Below are positions 53,801 to 61,890 of a stretch of 64,000 bases of DNA, piece by piece. Source of the DNA: JAGXQV01 sp964505475. GTDB lineage: Bacteria; Pseudomonadota; Gammaproteobacteria; Burkholderiales; Sulfuricellaceae. Positions within the stretch are counted from its first letter, which is position 1; every line of letters begins with the position of its first letter. The notes beneath the pieces were generated by a model. The model was given only the letters and a program-made list of their open reading frames with translations, ran no database searches and was not told where the DNA came from. A program made the translations under genes and the position numbers. The stretch lies in NCBI GenBank assembly GCA_964505475.1, contig CAZDIJ010000002.1, positions 41,743-105,742 of the forward strand, written 5' to 3'.

Positions 53801-56800
53801 TGCGGTCATGGTTGGCAAGTATCGGCTCGAAGAAAAAAGCCACCGCGTGACCGCGAAAGTCCGGTGACATATACCCCACTTTCAGACGGCGGCCCGTGTC
53901 ACGTCCATTACCGTGTGGCCGCCACATGCCCCGGCAAGGCGCGCCGAACCTGGCATCGTAATCGTGCGCCAAGGCAAGCATCTCTTCATCGCTCGCATCC
54001 GGATGATAGTTCAGCGTATAAAGCAGATTACTGTACACTTTGGCGTGTTCCGGATTGAGCTTCAAAACATGGTGGTAACTCGATATGGCATTGCCGATCT
54101 GACCTTGCGCCTGCTGCGCGACCCCCAAATTACACCATGCGTCGGCATAATCGGGATCAATTTGCAACGCCTGGCGAAGGCTTTCCATAGCCTCTTCCAT
54201 CTGGCCGGCAGCCTGCAATGCAACTCCCAAATTGTTCCAGCCTTCGGCAAAACCGGGGTCGAGTTCCAGGGCATGGCGTTCACTCGCCATGGCTTCATCC
54301 AGGCGGCCCAGCCCATGCAACGCGGCGCCGAGATGACTATAGGCACGTGCATACCCCGGATCGAGATGAATTGCACGCTGGTAACTCGCTACTGCCTTAT
54401 CCAGCAGACCCAATTCCTGCTGGGCAACCCCCAGGTTGCACCATGCCAGGGCGAAGTCGGGCTGGAGCGCCAAGGCATGCCGATAGCTTGTTATCGCCGC
54501 TTCAATCTCGCCCATCCTGCGCAGATTGTTGCCCAGGTTGTAGTGCGCCCCCACAAAGTCGGGCTTCAGTTCCAGCGCACGCCGATGGCTTTCTGCGGCT
54601 TCTCCATAGCGCCCCATTCCTTCCAGGGCATTCCCCAGGTTGTAATACGCTTCGGCATAATCCGGCCTGAGCTCCAGCGCCCGGCGGTAGCTCGCCAGGG
54701 CTTCTTCCGTTTGGCCTGCATCGCGCAGCGCATTCCCCAGGTTGTTATGAATATCCGCATCTTCCGGCAATAACTCCCTCGCCTTGCGCAAAACCTCCAG
54801 TGCTTCCTTCCCTTGCGATTGCAGGGCGTATGCCAGTATCTTCCAGACAAGCCCGGAATCCGGGTAACTTTCGAGCAGACGGCGACTATGGCTTTCCATT
54901 TCCTCATGACGCCCCGCTCCATACAAGCCAACCAGGCGTTCGCGCTCGCCTTGCGGCAATTCCCTCCCTCGAATACGCTTGTCCGGTATGCTATCCTGGC
55001 CCGCGCTTTCTTTCTGACCGCCTTTCCGCTTGGCCGGCTCCAGAACCTTTTCCTTCCCGCTTTCAATCCCAGCCGGTTGCGCCTTTTCATCGCCCGAGCA
55101 CCATCTTTCCCACATTCGCCGGTAGGCCGCTTCCACTTTCCGTGCGAAGCCCGCTTCGTCCATCAGGGCGCTGCGCGTCATTTCTCCGCGCAAGCCATGC
55201 CGCAATTCATCCAGCTTTTTAAGGTCGCCTGCCAGTTCCACCGCCTTTTCGATATAACTCTCTGCGCTTCCCGCTATCCATTCGGAATGCCCCAGACCGT
55301 GCAGGATGCTGCTCCCCAACCGTCCGACGCTCGGCCTCCCCGCCAGGGTGATGTACGGTATGCCCAGGTACAGCGTCTCGAATAACGTGGTGCCGCTGTT
55401 GTGCGGGAAGCAGTCCAGCCCGATGTCGATTTCCCGCAGCACGTCCCAGGGGGGGCTGTGGTAGCCGATCTCCAGCCGCTCCGGGAGAATGCCGTGGGCG
55501 GCGAATTTCGCTTTCAAATTCTCTTGCGCTCCGCTTTCCCGGTAGTTCCTGCTGTCCACGAGCAGCCGCGATTCCGGGACGCGCTTGAGAATTTCCGACC
55601 AGGCGCGGATGACGTGATGGTTGAGACGGATCGCCCGCGTCAGGGTGCCGAAGGTGACGCGCCCTTTCCGCTTGGCCGGCAACGGGCCGGGTTCGCCCAT
55701 CCCTTCGGCAGGGCGGTAGGCATAGCAGGGGGTTTCCAGCCGAAACGGTTGTTCGCTGAACAGGGCTTCACTGCCTTCCGGCGCGCTGACTCCGTCAGTA
55801 AGAAGGTAGTCGATGGCCGTCAGCCCCGTGGTATAACCGTACCCCAACCAGCTTACTTGCACCGGCGCGGGCTTGCGCGCAAATACGCCCAGCCGGTTTT
55901 TGTCGGTGTGGCCCGCCAGGTCGATCAGGATGTCTATCCCGTCCGTACGTATCCGTTCCGCTAAGGCGTCGTCCGTTAACCCGCTGGTGACGACCCAGTG
56001 ATCCACATAGCCTTTGTAGCGCCACGTAACCTCGTCTTCTCCCATAAGCTCGGCATAGGCCGTCACTTCCACTTCCTTCTTGTCGTGATGCGATAGCAGC
56101 GGTTCGAGAAAGTAGCGGCACGAGTGATGCCGGAAATCAGGGGATACGTACCCTATCTTCAGCCGCTTGCCCGGCTGGCGAAGATTGTCGTGCTGCCGCC
56201 CCCCCTGGCGGTGCGGCAATCCGTACCGCTCGTCATAGTCACGGTACGCTTCATAGACCTCTTCCGCGCTTTTGTCCGGGTGGTAGTTCAGCGCAAACAA
56301 AAGATTGCTGTATGCATCGGTCAACAGCGGATCGAGTTCCAACGCACGACGATAGTTTGTGATAGCCTCTTCCAGCAGCCCCTGTTCTTGCAGCCCCCCC
56401 CCCAGGTTGCACCATGCCAGGGCGAAGTCTGGCTGGAGCGCCAAGGCATGCCGATAGCTTGTTATCGCCGCTTCAATCTCGCCCATCCTGCGCAGATTGT
56501 TGCCCAGGTTGTAGTGCGCCCCCACAAAGTCGGGCTTCAGTTCCAGCGCACGCCGATGGCTTTCTGCGGCTTCTCCATAGCGCCCCATTCCTTCCAGGGC
56601 ATTCCCCAGGTTGTAATACGCTTCGGCATAATCCGGCCTGAGCTCCAGCGCCCGGCGGTAGCTCGCCAGGGCTTCTTCCGTTTGGCCTGCATCGCGCAGC
56701 GCATTCCCCAGGTTGTTATGAATATCCGCATCTTCCGGCAATAACTCCCTCGCCTTGCGCAAAACCTCCAGTGCTTCCTTCCCTTGCGATTGCAGGGCGT

Positions 56801-59267
56801 ATGCCAGTATCTTCCAGACAAGCCCGGAATCCGGGTAACTTTCGAGCAGACGGCGACTATGGCTTTCCATTTCCTCATGACGCCCCGCTCCATACAAGCC
56901 AACCAGGCGTTCGCGCTCGCCTTGCGGCAATTCCCTCCCTCGAATACGCTTGTCCGGTATGCTATCCTGGCCCGCGCTTTCTTTCTGACCGCCTTTCCGC
57001 TTGGCCGGCTCCAGAACCTTTTCCTTCCCGCTTTCAATCCCAGCCGGTTGCGCCTTTTCATCGCCCGAGCACCATCTTTCCCACATTCGCCGGTAGGCCG
57101 CTTCCACTTTCCGTGCGAAGCCCGCTTCGTCCATCAGGGCGCTGCGCGTCATTTCTCCGCGCAAGCCATGCCGCAATTCATCCAGCTTTTTAAGGTCGCC
57201 TGCCAGTTCCACCGCCTTTTCGATATAACTCTCTGCGCTTCCCGCTATCCATTCGGAATGCCCCAGACCGTGCAGGATGCTGCTCCCCAACCGTCCGACG
57301 CTCGGCCTCCCCGCCAGGGTGATGTACGGTATGCCCAGGTACAGCGTCTCGAATAACGTGGTGCCGCTGTTGTGCGGGAAGCAGTCCAGCCCGATGTCGA
57401 TTTCCCGCAGCACGTCCCAGGGGGGGCTGTGGTAGCCGATCTCCAGCCGCTCCGGGAGAATGCCGTGGGCGGCGAATTTCGCTTTCAAATTCTCTTGCGC
57501 TCCGCTTTCCCGGTAGTTCCTGCTGTCCACGAGCAGCCGCGATTCCGGGACGCGCTTGAGAATTTCCGACCAGGCGCGGATGACGTGATGGTTGAGACGG
57601 ATCGCCCGCGTCAGGGTGCCGAAGGTGACGCGCCCTTTCCGCTTGGCCGGCAACGGGCCGGGTTCGCCCATCCCTTCGGCAGGGCGGTAGGCATAGCAGG
57701 GGGTTTCCAGCCGAAACGGTTGTTCGCTGAACAGGGCTTCACTGCCTTCCGGCGCGCTGACTCCGTCAGTAAGAAGGTAGTCGATGGCCGTCAGCCCCGT
57801 GGTATAACCGTACCCCAACCAGCTTACTTGCACCGGCGCGGGCTTGCGCGCAAATACGCCCAGCCGGTTTTTGTCGGTGTGGCCCGCCAGGTCGATCAGG
57901 ATGTCTATCCCGTCCGTACGTATCCGTTCCGCTAAGGCGTCGTCCGTTAACCCGCTGGTGACGACCCAGTGATCCACATAGCCTTTGTAGCGCCACGTAA
58001 CCTCGTCTTCTCCCATAAGCTCGGCATAGGCCGTCACTTCCACTTCCTTCTTGTCGTGATGCGATAGCAGCGGTTCGAGAAAGTAGCGGCACGAGTGATG
58101 CCGGAAATCAGGGGATACGTACCCTATCTTCAGCCGCTTGCCCGGCTGGCGAAGATTGTCGTGCTGCCGCCCCCCCTGGCGGTGCGGCAATCCGTACCGC
58201 TCGTCATAGTCACGGTACGCTTCATAGACCTCTTCCGCGCTTTTGTCCGGGTGGTAGTTCAGCGCAAACAAAAGATTGCTGTATGCATCCGAATAAGCTG
58301 GGGTTAGCGTCAATGTCCGGCGATAGCTCATTATCGCCTCGTCCAGTTGTCCCAGATCCAGTTGAAGGCTACCAAGATTGTTCCAAGCCATGGGTAAATC
58401 CGGCTTCAGCTCCAATGCCCGGCGATAGTTTTTCTCCGCTTCCGCCAATTGCTCCAAATCCCACAACATTAACCCCAAATTGCAGGCTGCCTCGGCAAAA
58501 TTTGGCTGGCATTCCAGCGCCCGGCGCGCACTCGCCGCCGCTTCCTCCAAACGTCCAAAGCCACGCAGAATCGTAGCCAGGTTATTGTGCGCCTCGGCAA
58601 AATCCGGTTTGATCTCCAGCGCCCGGCGGTAAATCATCTCCGCTTCCGCAAACCGCTTTGTGTCCTGCAATGCAGAGCCAAGGCAAAGGTAGGCCAAGGA
58701 AAAATCGGGGGCGATTTCCAAGGCACGACGACAACTGGCCATGGCCGCCTCAGGTTGCCCCAGATCACGCAGCGTATTTCCAATATTGGCATGCGCGGCG
58801 GCATAATCCGGCATGATCGCCAATGCGCGCCGGAAACAAACCAGCGCATCATCAAGCCTCCCCAGGCTGTGCAAGGCATTGCCGAGATTATTGTGCGCCA
58901 TGGCGAATTCCGGCGCTATTTGCACCGCCCGGCGACAGCTGGCTTCGGCGGCCTCGAACCCCCCCCGTTCCCACAAGACGTTGCCCAGATTACTGTGTAT
59001 CTCGGCATCGTCCGGCGAAAACGCCGCTGCCTTGCGCAGGGCAGGCAAACCATCCCTACCCTGCGCACGCAAGGACAAACCCAGCAACATCCAGACGAAT
59101 CCCGAACCAGGATAGGAAACGAGCAATTGCCGGGTCAAACTTTCCAATTCGGCATACCGACCTGCGTTGAACAGGAAGGCCAACTGCTCACGTTCGGTTT
59201 CAGTCGGTAAAACTTCCGTACCTATACCTGATTTCCCTTTTCCGGCGCGTTTATGCCTGCTGACCAT
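50850..59267 (-). CDS. Giant four-module TPR-GT41 glycosyltransferase
   Basis: A 2,805-aa protein from the ATG at 59267 (GGGAG ribosome-binding site; the TTG at 59291 is less likely). The order is TPR block A (about 25-325), GT41-A (about 327-735), linker and TPR block B (about 740-980), GT41-B (about 984-1392), TPR block C (about 1395-1750, the longest), GT41-C (about 1753-2150), TPR block D (about 2155-2398) and GT41-D (about 2400-2805). Modules C and D keep the FGSFNN(Y/F)NK(V/I)D lysine and the GGTTTCEALWMG UDP site. A and B are of another subtype, with FGTLTRAIRLN (Arg at the Lys position) and NSGTTLFETLYLG. A His follows SPDFR in all four. The protein has no signal peptide or membrane helix. 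It probably O-glycosylates protein(s) in the cytoplasm, as the TPR-GT41-type flagellin transferase FlmG does; the target is inferred. Confidence 0.85.
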   Translation of the reverse strand: MVSRHKRAGKGKSGIGTEVLPTETEREQLAFLFNAGRYAELESLTRQLLVSYPGSGFVWMLLGLSLRAQGRDGLPALRKAAAFSPDDAEIHSNLGNVLWERGGFEAAEASCRRAVQIAPEFAMAHNNLGNALHSLGRLDDALVCFRRALAIMPDYAAAHANIGNTLRDLGQPEAAMASCRRALEIAPDFSLAYLCLGSALQDTKRFAEAEMIYRRALEIKPDFAEAHNNLATILRGFGRLEEAAASARRALECQPNFAEAACNLGLMLWDLEQLAEAEKNYRRALELKPDLPMAWNNLGSLQLDLGQLDEAIMSYRRTLTLTPAYSDAYSNLLFALNYHPDKSAEEVYEAYRDYDERYGLPHRQGGRQHDNLRQPGKRLKIGYVSPDFRHHSCRYFLEPLLSHHDKKEVEVTAYAELMGEDEVTWRYKGYVDHWVVTSGLTDDALAERIRTDGIDILIDLAGHTDKNRLGVFARKPAPVQVSWLGYGYTTGLTAIDYLLTDGVSAPEGSEALFSEQPFRLETPCYAYRPAEGMGEPGPLPAKRKGRVTFGTLTRAIRLNHHVIRAWSEILKRVPESRLLVDSRNYRESGAQENLKAKFAAHGILPERLEIGYHSPPWDVLREIDIGLDCFPHNSGTTLFETLYLGIPYITLAGRPSVGRLGSSILHGLGHSEWIAGSAESYIEKAVELAGDLKKLDELRHGLRGEMTRSALMDEAGFARKVEAAYRRMWERWCSGDEKAQPAGIESGKEKVLEPAKRKGGQKESAGQDSIPDKRIRGRELPQGERERLVGLYGAGRHEEMESHSRRLLESYPDSGLVWKILAYALQSQGKEALEVLRKARELLPEDADIHNNLGNALRDAGQTEEALASYRRALELRPDYAEAYYNLGNALEGMGRYGEAAESHRRALELKPDFVGAHYNLGNNLRRMGEIEAAITSYRHALALQPDFALAWCNLGGGLQEQGLLEEAITNYRRALELDPLLTDAYSNLLFALNYHPDKSAEEVYEAYRDYDERYGLPHRQGGRQHDNLRQPGKRLKIGYVSPDFRHHSCRYFLEPLLSHHDKKEVEVTAYAELMGEDEVTWRYKGYVDHWVVTSGLTDDALAERIRTDGIDILIDLAGHTDKNRLGVFARKPAPVQVSWLGYGYTTGLTAIDYLLTDGVSAPEGSEALFSEQPFRLETPCYAYRPAEGMGEPGPLPAKRKGRVTFGTLTRAIRLNHHVIRAWSEILKRVPESRLLVDSRNYRESGAQENLKAKFAAHGILPERLEIGYHSPPWDVLREIDIGLDCFPHNSGTTLFETLYLGIPYITLAGRPSVGRLGSSILHGLGHSEWIAGSAESYIEKAVELAGDLKKLDELRHGLRGEMTRSALMDEAGFARKVEAAYRRMWERWCSGDEKAQPAGIESGKEKVLEPAKRKGGQKESAGQDSIPDKRIRGRELPQGERERLVGLYGAGRHEEMESHSRRLLESYPDSGLVWKILAYALQSQGKEALEVLRKARELLPEDADIHNNLGNALRDAGQTEEALASYRRALELRPDYAEAYYNLGNALEGMGRYGEAAESHRRALELKPDFVGAHYNLGNNLRRMGEIEAAITSYRHALALQPDFALAWCNLGVAQQELGLLDKAVASYQRAIHLDPGYARAYSHLGAALHGLGRLDEAMASERHALELDPGFAEGWNNLGVALQAAGQMEEAMESLRQALQIDPDYADAWCNLGVAQQAQGQIGNAISSYHHVLKLNPEHAKVYSNLLYTLNYHPDASDEEMLALAHDYDARFGAPCRGMWRPHGNGRDTGRRLKVGYMSPDFRGHAVAFFFEPILANHDRSQVEVYCYAEVPREDDYTERLRRLTDHWHSTVGLSDDAVAEMIRKHQIDILVDLAGHTASSRLRVFARKPSPVQVTYLGYPATTGLAAMDYRITDRYADPEGESEWRYVEKLLRLPDSLWCYRPSPDMPEVSPLPALTSGYLTFGSFNNYNKVDRESIDLWSALLREVPGSRLLMLTVPEGGARRRLLKEFAERGIEEGRLDLHGKLPREAFLRKFHEADIALDPVNVNGGTTTCEALWMGLPVLTLTGKRFLSRAGLSILSTVGMADFAAATQQDYIRVATYLNENRELLPAIRASLRGYVAASPLTDEVNFTRHLENLYREVWRAWCAGDEKAQPAGIESGKEKFPEPAKRKEGEEERAGKGVNRGIELPQGEREYLIGLHGAGCYGEMESHSRRLLESYPDSGFAWKALSAALQIQGKEAMAALLRAAEYLPDDADIHNNLGNALREIGRIDEAAASYRRALEINPKSAEAHNNLGNALNDSGRFDEAIASYRQALAVNPDFAEAYSNLGNALREVGKVDEAVKSCLHALEINPDFAKAHNNFGNAMKELGIFDEAVASYRKALECNPAIADVYSNLLFLLNAIPERHGSEIHSICHEYDRRFKRWDGQAHPNERSPSKRLRIGYVSPDFRRHAVAYFAEPIFANHDRTQVEIYCYAEVSREDDYTERFRGWADHWHSTVGLSDEAVERLIREHRIDILVDLAGHTRGNRLPVFGCKPAPVQLTYLGYAGSTGLSTVDYRLTDRYTDPEGEAESRYIEKLLRLPDSLWCYRPSPDMPEVTPLPALGRGYLTFGSFNNFNKIDRDTLALWAAMLRKIPDSRLMMLTVPEGDGRQRLLREFARLGVEAGRLDLHGPMPMNAFHRQFLEADIALDPINVNGGTTTCEALWMGLPVISLTGKHFLSRAGLSILNTVGMADFTVATAEDYIRVASYLDGERELLAELRAGLRGHVAASPLTDEAKFTRSLEGIFRDVWRKWCESL
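54428..56318 (-). repeat. Tandem near-perfect 1.9-kb coding repeat, copy 2 in protein order (GT41-B + following TPRs)
   Basis: This segment is the same as 56399-58289 at a constant offset of 1,971 bp (657 codons, in frame). The only difference I saw is 54459 (G) against 56430 (T), a synonymous Pro change. About 75-80 bp of unlike TPR sequence separates the two copies. Confidence 0.88.
56394..56403. repeat. C10/G10 homopolymer at the repeat junction in the giant gene
   Basis: Ten Cs on the plus strand, read as G10, encode Gly-Gly-Gly in CNLGGGLQEQ. The matching TPR of the other copy reads CNLGVAQQEL with only five Cs. It is in frame in this sequence. Confidence 0.85.
56399..58289 (-). repeat. 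Tandem near-perfect 1.9-kb coding repeat, copy 1 in protein order (GT41-A + following TPRs)
   Basis: Partner of 54428-56318. Identity begins at TATGCATC (58289 side) and stops at a poly-C tract on the other side (C10 here, C5 in the other copy). The copies encode the full GT41-A/B domain, a Lys/Glu/Gly-rich linker and about six TPRs. Confidence 0.88.
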
Positions 59268-59301
59268 GATGCTCCCGTAATCAATCCGCAAAACCGGCGC
59301 G

Positions 59302-60063
59302 CTATATTCTTTTTAACCATGCGCCCGGCCAATACGTCACGCATTCGGTGATATTGCCTTCGTTGAAAGAGAAAAGCGGCGCCTCACAAATGAAATCGGG
59401 GTGTGCAGCAACGAATTCCTTCGCCGCCGCCCTGGGGTTGTTCAGCCCCCAGTCCGGCTGGCTGCGCGGCGCCCCGACGAGGTCACCCATGATGCCGTCG
59501 GTCGCAACGATATAAGAGCCGCACGTCACCATCCCCGAGTAACTTTCGAGTTCGCCCAGCACGTGCGTTTTGCTGTGGTTGGAGTCCAGCACCACCATGA
59601 CCGTTTCGCCAGGTTTCACCAGCGAAGCGACTTGGCCAACGATGGCCGGGTCGATCGAACTCCCCTCCACCAGGGTGATGTACTCGTATAGCTCATGCGA
59701 CTCGATGGCTAGACGATTATGCGGACGAATTTCGATGTCCACTCCGATTACCCTGCCCTTCCCCATCGCCTTGAACAGACTGGCATAAAAAATCAGCGAA
59801 CCGCCGTGCGCCACGCCGGTTTCGATGAGCACATCGGGCTTCACCCGGTATATGGCCTCCTGGATGCGCAGCATGTCTTCCGGCAATTGGATGACCGGAC
59901 GCCCCATCCAGGTGAAACTGTAAACGTATTTGTTATCCCAGCCGCAGCGCAGCCAGGCACGGGAGATAAGGGAGAACGCCTCTGGGCTGTCCATCGGATA
60001 AGATTCTTCGCCTTGCGGCGTTTCCAGCAGTACCCGGCTGTTTTCCATGTCGATTTTGATCAC
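59302..60063 (-). CDS. CmcI-like (cephalosporin hydroxylase family) Rossmann-fold protein
   Basis: A 253-aa protein. The start is placed at the GTG overlapping the upstream gene's TGA (GTGA), with AAGGA seven bases before it; the frame runs on to 60123 inside the neighbour. Motifs of the CmcI family: LPEDMLRIQEAIYRVKPDVLIETGVAHGGSLIFYASLF (SAM-like binding loop ETGVAHGGS), GVDIEIRPHNR, VVLDSNHSKTHVLGELESY and TDGIMGD. Members occur widely in O-antigen and glycan clusters and are probably methyltransferases. It lies 34 bp upstream of the giant gene and is probably co-transcribed. Confidence 0.82.
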   Translation of the reverse strand: MIKIDMENSRVLLETPQGEESYPMDSPEAFSLISRAWLRCGWDNKYVYSFTWMGRPVIQLPEDMLRIQEAIYRVKPDVLIETGVAHGGSLIFYASLFKAMGKGRVIGVDIEIRPHNRLAIESHELYEYITLVEGSSIDPAIVGQVASLVKPGETVMVVLDSNHSKTHVLGELESYSGMVTCGSYIVATDGIMGDLVGAPRSQPDWGLNNPRAAAKEFVAAHPDFICEAPLFSFNEGNITECVTYWPGAWLKRI

Positions 60064-60875
60064 TGCGATTCCTTGTTTGTTTCTTCGCATCTGCAATAGC
60101 TTTCCACCAGTTCCGCCAGACAATCCATCACATCCATAGGCGCATATGCGAATTCCTCAACGAGGCGTTCGATGGAAATGAGCGGGAAAGCCAGCGCATT
60201 TGAAGCTGTGGGTGCGTCCACGCCACAGCCGGTTGTTTCGGCCAGTTTGGCGAGCAGTTCCCGATTGCTGGTGTTCCTGCCTCTAGCCACGTTGTAAATC
60301 CGGTGTTTTCCTTCGAGCGCGATACGCGGCAGTATCGTTACCACATCGTCAATCAACACGTAATCTTTAGCCACGTCCAGCGGCGTCCCTAGCGCCACCC
60401 GCCGCTCCGTGACGGCAGCACGAATGATAGCGGGCAGGAAATTATCCGAGTAAAAGTCATTGCCGAACACGTTGGACAGGCGGGCGACCCGTACCAGTTC
60501 CCGACCGCTGGCGAAGCATAAGGCCTCGCCGGTCAGCTTGGAGAGGTTATAGATATCCCCCACCATCAGCGGCGTTTCCTCGTTCCCATGCGCGGCTCCG
60601 GCATAGAGACGAGTGGAGGAAAGATAGAGCAACGAATCGAATCGCGCCTTCTCCAGGACATCCGCCAGCAGACAAACATGGGCGCGCACCGTATCGAACG
60701 GCCGGCTGCGGAAATCCGCCGTCAAGCCGATGCAGTAGATCACATGCCCGAGTTCCGCGGAAAAAAGGGCGGCATCGCCGCGCGCCGGAGCGAAGCAGTC
60801 ATGCCCGGCCTGCCGAAGATGCGCCAGCAAATGGCCGCCGATGAAGCCGCCGGCGCCGAGGATGGTGAACTTCAT
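60060..60875 (-). CDS. NAD-dependent epimerase/dehydratase (extended SDR), sugar-modifying
   Basis: A 271-aa SDR from the ATG at 60875 (MKFTILGAGGFIGGHLLAHL), overlapping the acyltransferase stop as ATGA. The longer frame to 61124 reads through the acyltransferase and is rejected. The NAD motif is GAGGFIG, the catalytic pair is in DIYNLSKLTGE (YxxxK), and LSSTRLYAG supplies the Ser. It may reduce or epimerise the CDP-4-keto-sugar made by this cluster; the exact substrate is unknown. Confidence 0.85.
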   Translation of the reverse strand: MKFTILGAGGFIGGHLLAHLRQAGHDCFAPARGDAALFSAELGHVIYCIGLTADFRSRPFDTVRAHVCLLADVLEKARFDSLLYLSSTRLYAGAAHGNEETPLMVGDIYNLSKLTGEALCFASGRELVRVARLSNVFGNDFYSDNFLPAIIRAAVTERRVALGTPLDVAKDYVLIDDVVTILPRIALEGKHRIYNVARGRNTSNRELLAKLAETTGCGVDAPTASNALAFPLISIERLVEEFAYAPMDVMDCLAELVESYCRCEETNKESQ

Positions 60876-61360
60876 TCGCGGTACCCGATGGTTTTCAGGG
60901 GATTGCCGACGTTGATCGAATAAGGCGCCACTTCCCCCATCACCAGCGAATGCGCGCCGATCACGCACCCCTTGCGCAATATCGCGCCGTCGAGGATCAC
61001 GCAGTTGGCGCCGATCCACACGTCGTCCTCGACCAGAATGCCCCCCTTGCCCGGCTTGAATCCCTGCTCGACGATCTTTTTCGCGCGCGCGGCGAATTCG
61101 TGGCTGACCGGCGCAAACGTGCAATTCGCCGCCACCAGCACATCTTCCCCGATGGTCACGCCGTTGCCGGAATAGATCACCACACCGGAATTGATGTAAC
61201 TGTTTCTGCCGATATACACGTCGCCCATCCCGCCCGCCGGTTTGATCTTGACGAAGGAATCGATCATCGCGCCGTCCTCGATGATGATCCGGCTTCCCCT
61301 CAGGGAATCCTCGATGTCGGCGAATCGGGAAATGCGGGCGGTATCGGAGATAATCAGCAT
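60872..61360 (-). CDS. Hexapeptide-repeat (left-handed beta-helix) acyltransferase
   Basis: A 162-aa protein. The start at 61360 overlaps the 3' end of the RmlC-like gene by seven bases (ATGCTGA). Hexapeptide repeats run through the chain (ARISRFADIEDSL ... VYIGRNSYINSGVVIYSGNGVTIGEDVLVAANC), with the catalytic-type His in FAPVSHEF, and end in PYSINVGNPLKTIGYRE, typical of sugar O-acetyltransferases. It is coupled on both sides to sugar genes, so a deoxysugar is the probable acceptor. Confidence 0.85.
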   Translation of the reverse strand: MLIISDTARISRFADIEDSLRGSRIIIEDGAMIDSFVKIKPAGGMGDVYIGRNSYINSGVVIYSGNGVTIGEDVLVAANCTFAPVSHEFAARAKKIVEQGFKPGKGGILVEDDVWIGANCVILDGAILRKGCVIGAHSLVMGEVAPYSINVGNPLKTIGYRE

Positions 61361-61890
61361 GGCTGGCCGATAAAAGGGTACGAGCGGTCTTTCTCGCTGA
61401 CCGCCGAAACGGGCAGCGGCCATGCGATGCCGAACGCCGGGTCGTCCCAGCGCACGCCGCAGGCGCATTCTGGGTGATAGAACTCGCTCATCTGGTAAAA
61501 CACCTCGCTGTCGTCCTCCAGCGTCTGGAAACCGTGCGCCACGCCTTCCGGGACATAAACCATGAGGCGGTTCGCTACGCTCAGCTCGAAGGCTGTCCAG
61601 CGCCCATAGGCACCCGAATCGCGGCGCAGATCGAGCATTACGTCGAGAATCGCCCCCATGGTGCAGCGCACCAATTTGGCCTCTGGGTAAGGATCGGCTT
61701 GGTAATGCATGCCGCGCAGCGTGCCGCGCTTCTTGTTGTATGAAACGTCGCACTGCGCCAGGGCGGGATTCAAGCCGTGTTGCGCGAACTCGTCGCGGCA
61801 CCAACTGCGGGCGAAAAAGCCGCGCTCGTCGCCGAGCAGCTCCATTTCGACCAAATAAGCCCCGGGAATCGGCGTTTCGCTGAAGATCAC
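61354..61890 (-). CDS. RmlC-like nucleotide-sugar 3,5-epimerase
   Basis: A 178-aa cupin. It starts at the GTG overlapping the upstream TGA (GTGA at 61887-61890); the longer frame to 61938 lies in the neighbour. Family motifs: GDERGFFARSWCRDEFAQHGL, KRGTLRGMHYQADPYPEAKLVRC (catalytic His in RGMHYQ), VPEGVAHGFQTLEDDSEVFYQMSEFYHPE and RWDDPAFGIAWP. Given the neighbours it may act on a CDP- rather than dTDP-sugar, so no rfbC symbol is given. Confidence 0.87.
   Translation of the reverse strand: MIFSETPIPGAYLVEMELLGDERGFFARSWCRDEFAQHGLNPALAQCDVSYNKKRGTLRGMHYQADPYPEAKLVRCTMGAILDVMLDLRRDSGAYGRWTAFELSVANRLMVYVPEGVAHGFQTLEDDSEVFYQMSEFYHPECACGVRWDDPAFGIAWPLPVSAVSEKDRSYPFIGQPC

Noticed and set aside
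50850..59267. Regular spacing of about 102 bp resembling an array of DNA repeats or CRISPR
   Set aside because: The period equals 34 codons and comes from TPR motifs in one open frame. Units diverge and have no conserved spacer/repeat alternation.
60876..61124. Extended N-terminus of the SDR gene
   Set aside because: The upstream 83 codons are Arg-rich shadow of the acyltransferase gene; the Rossmann motif starts right after the ATG at 60875.
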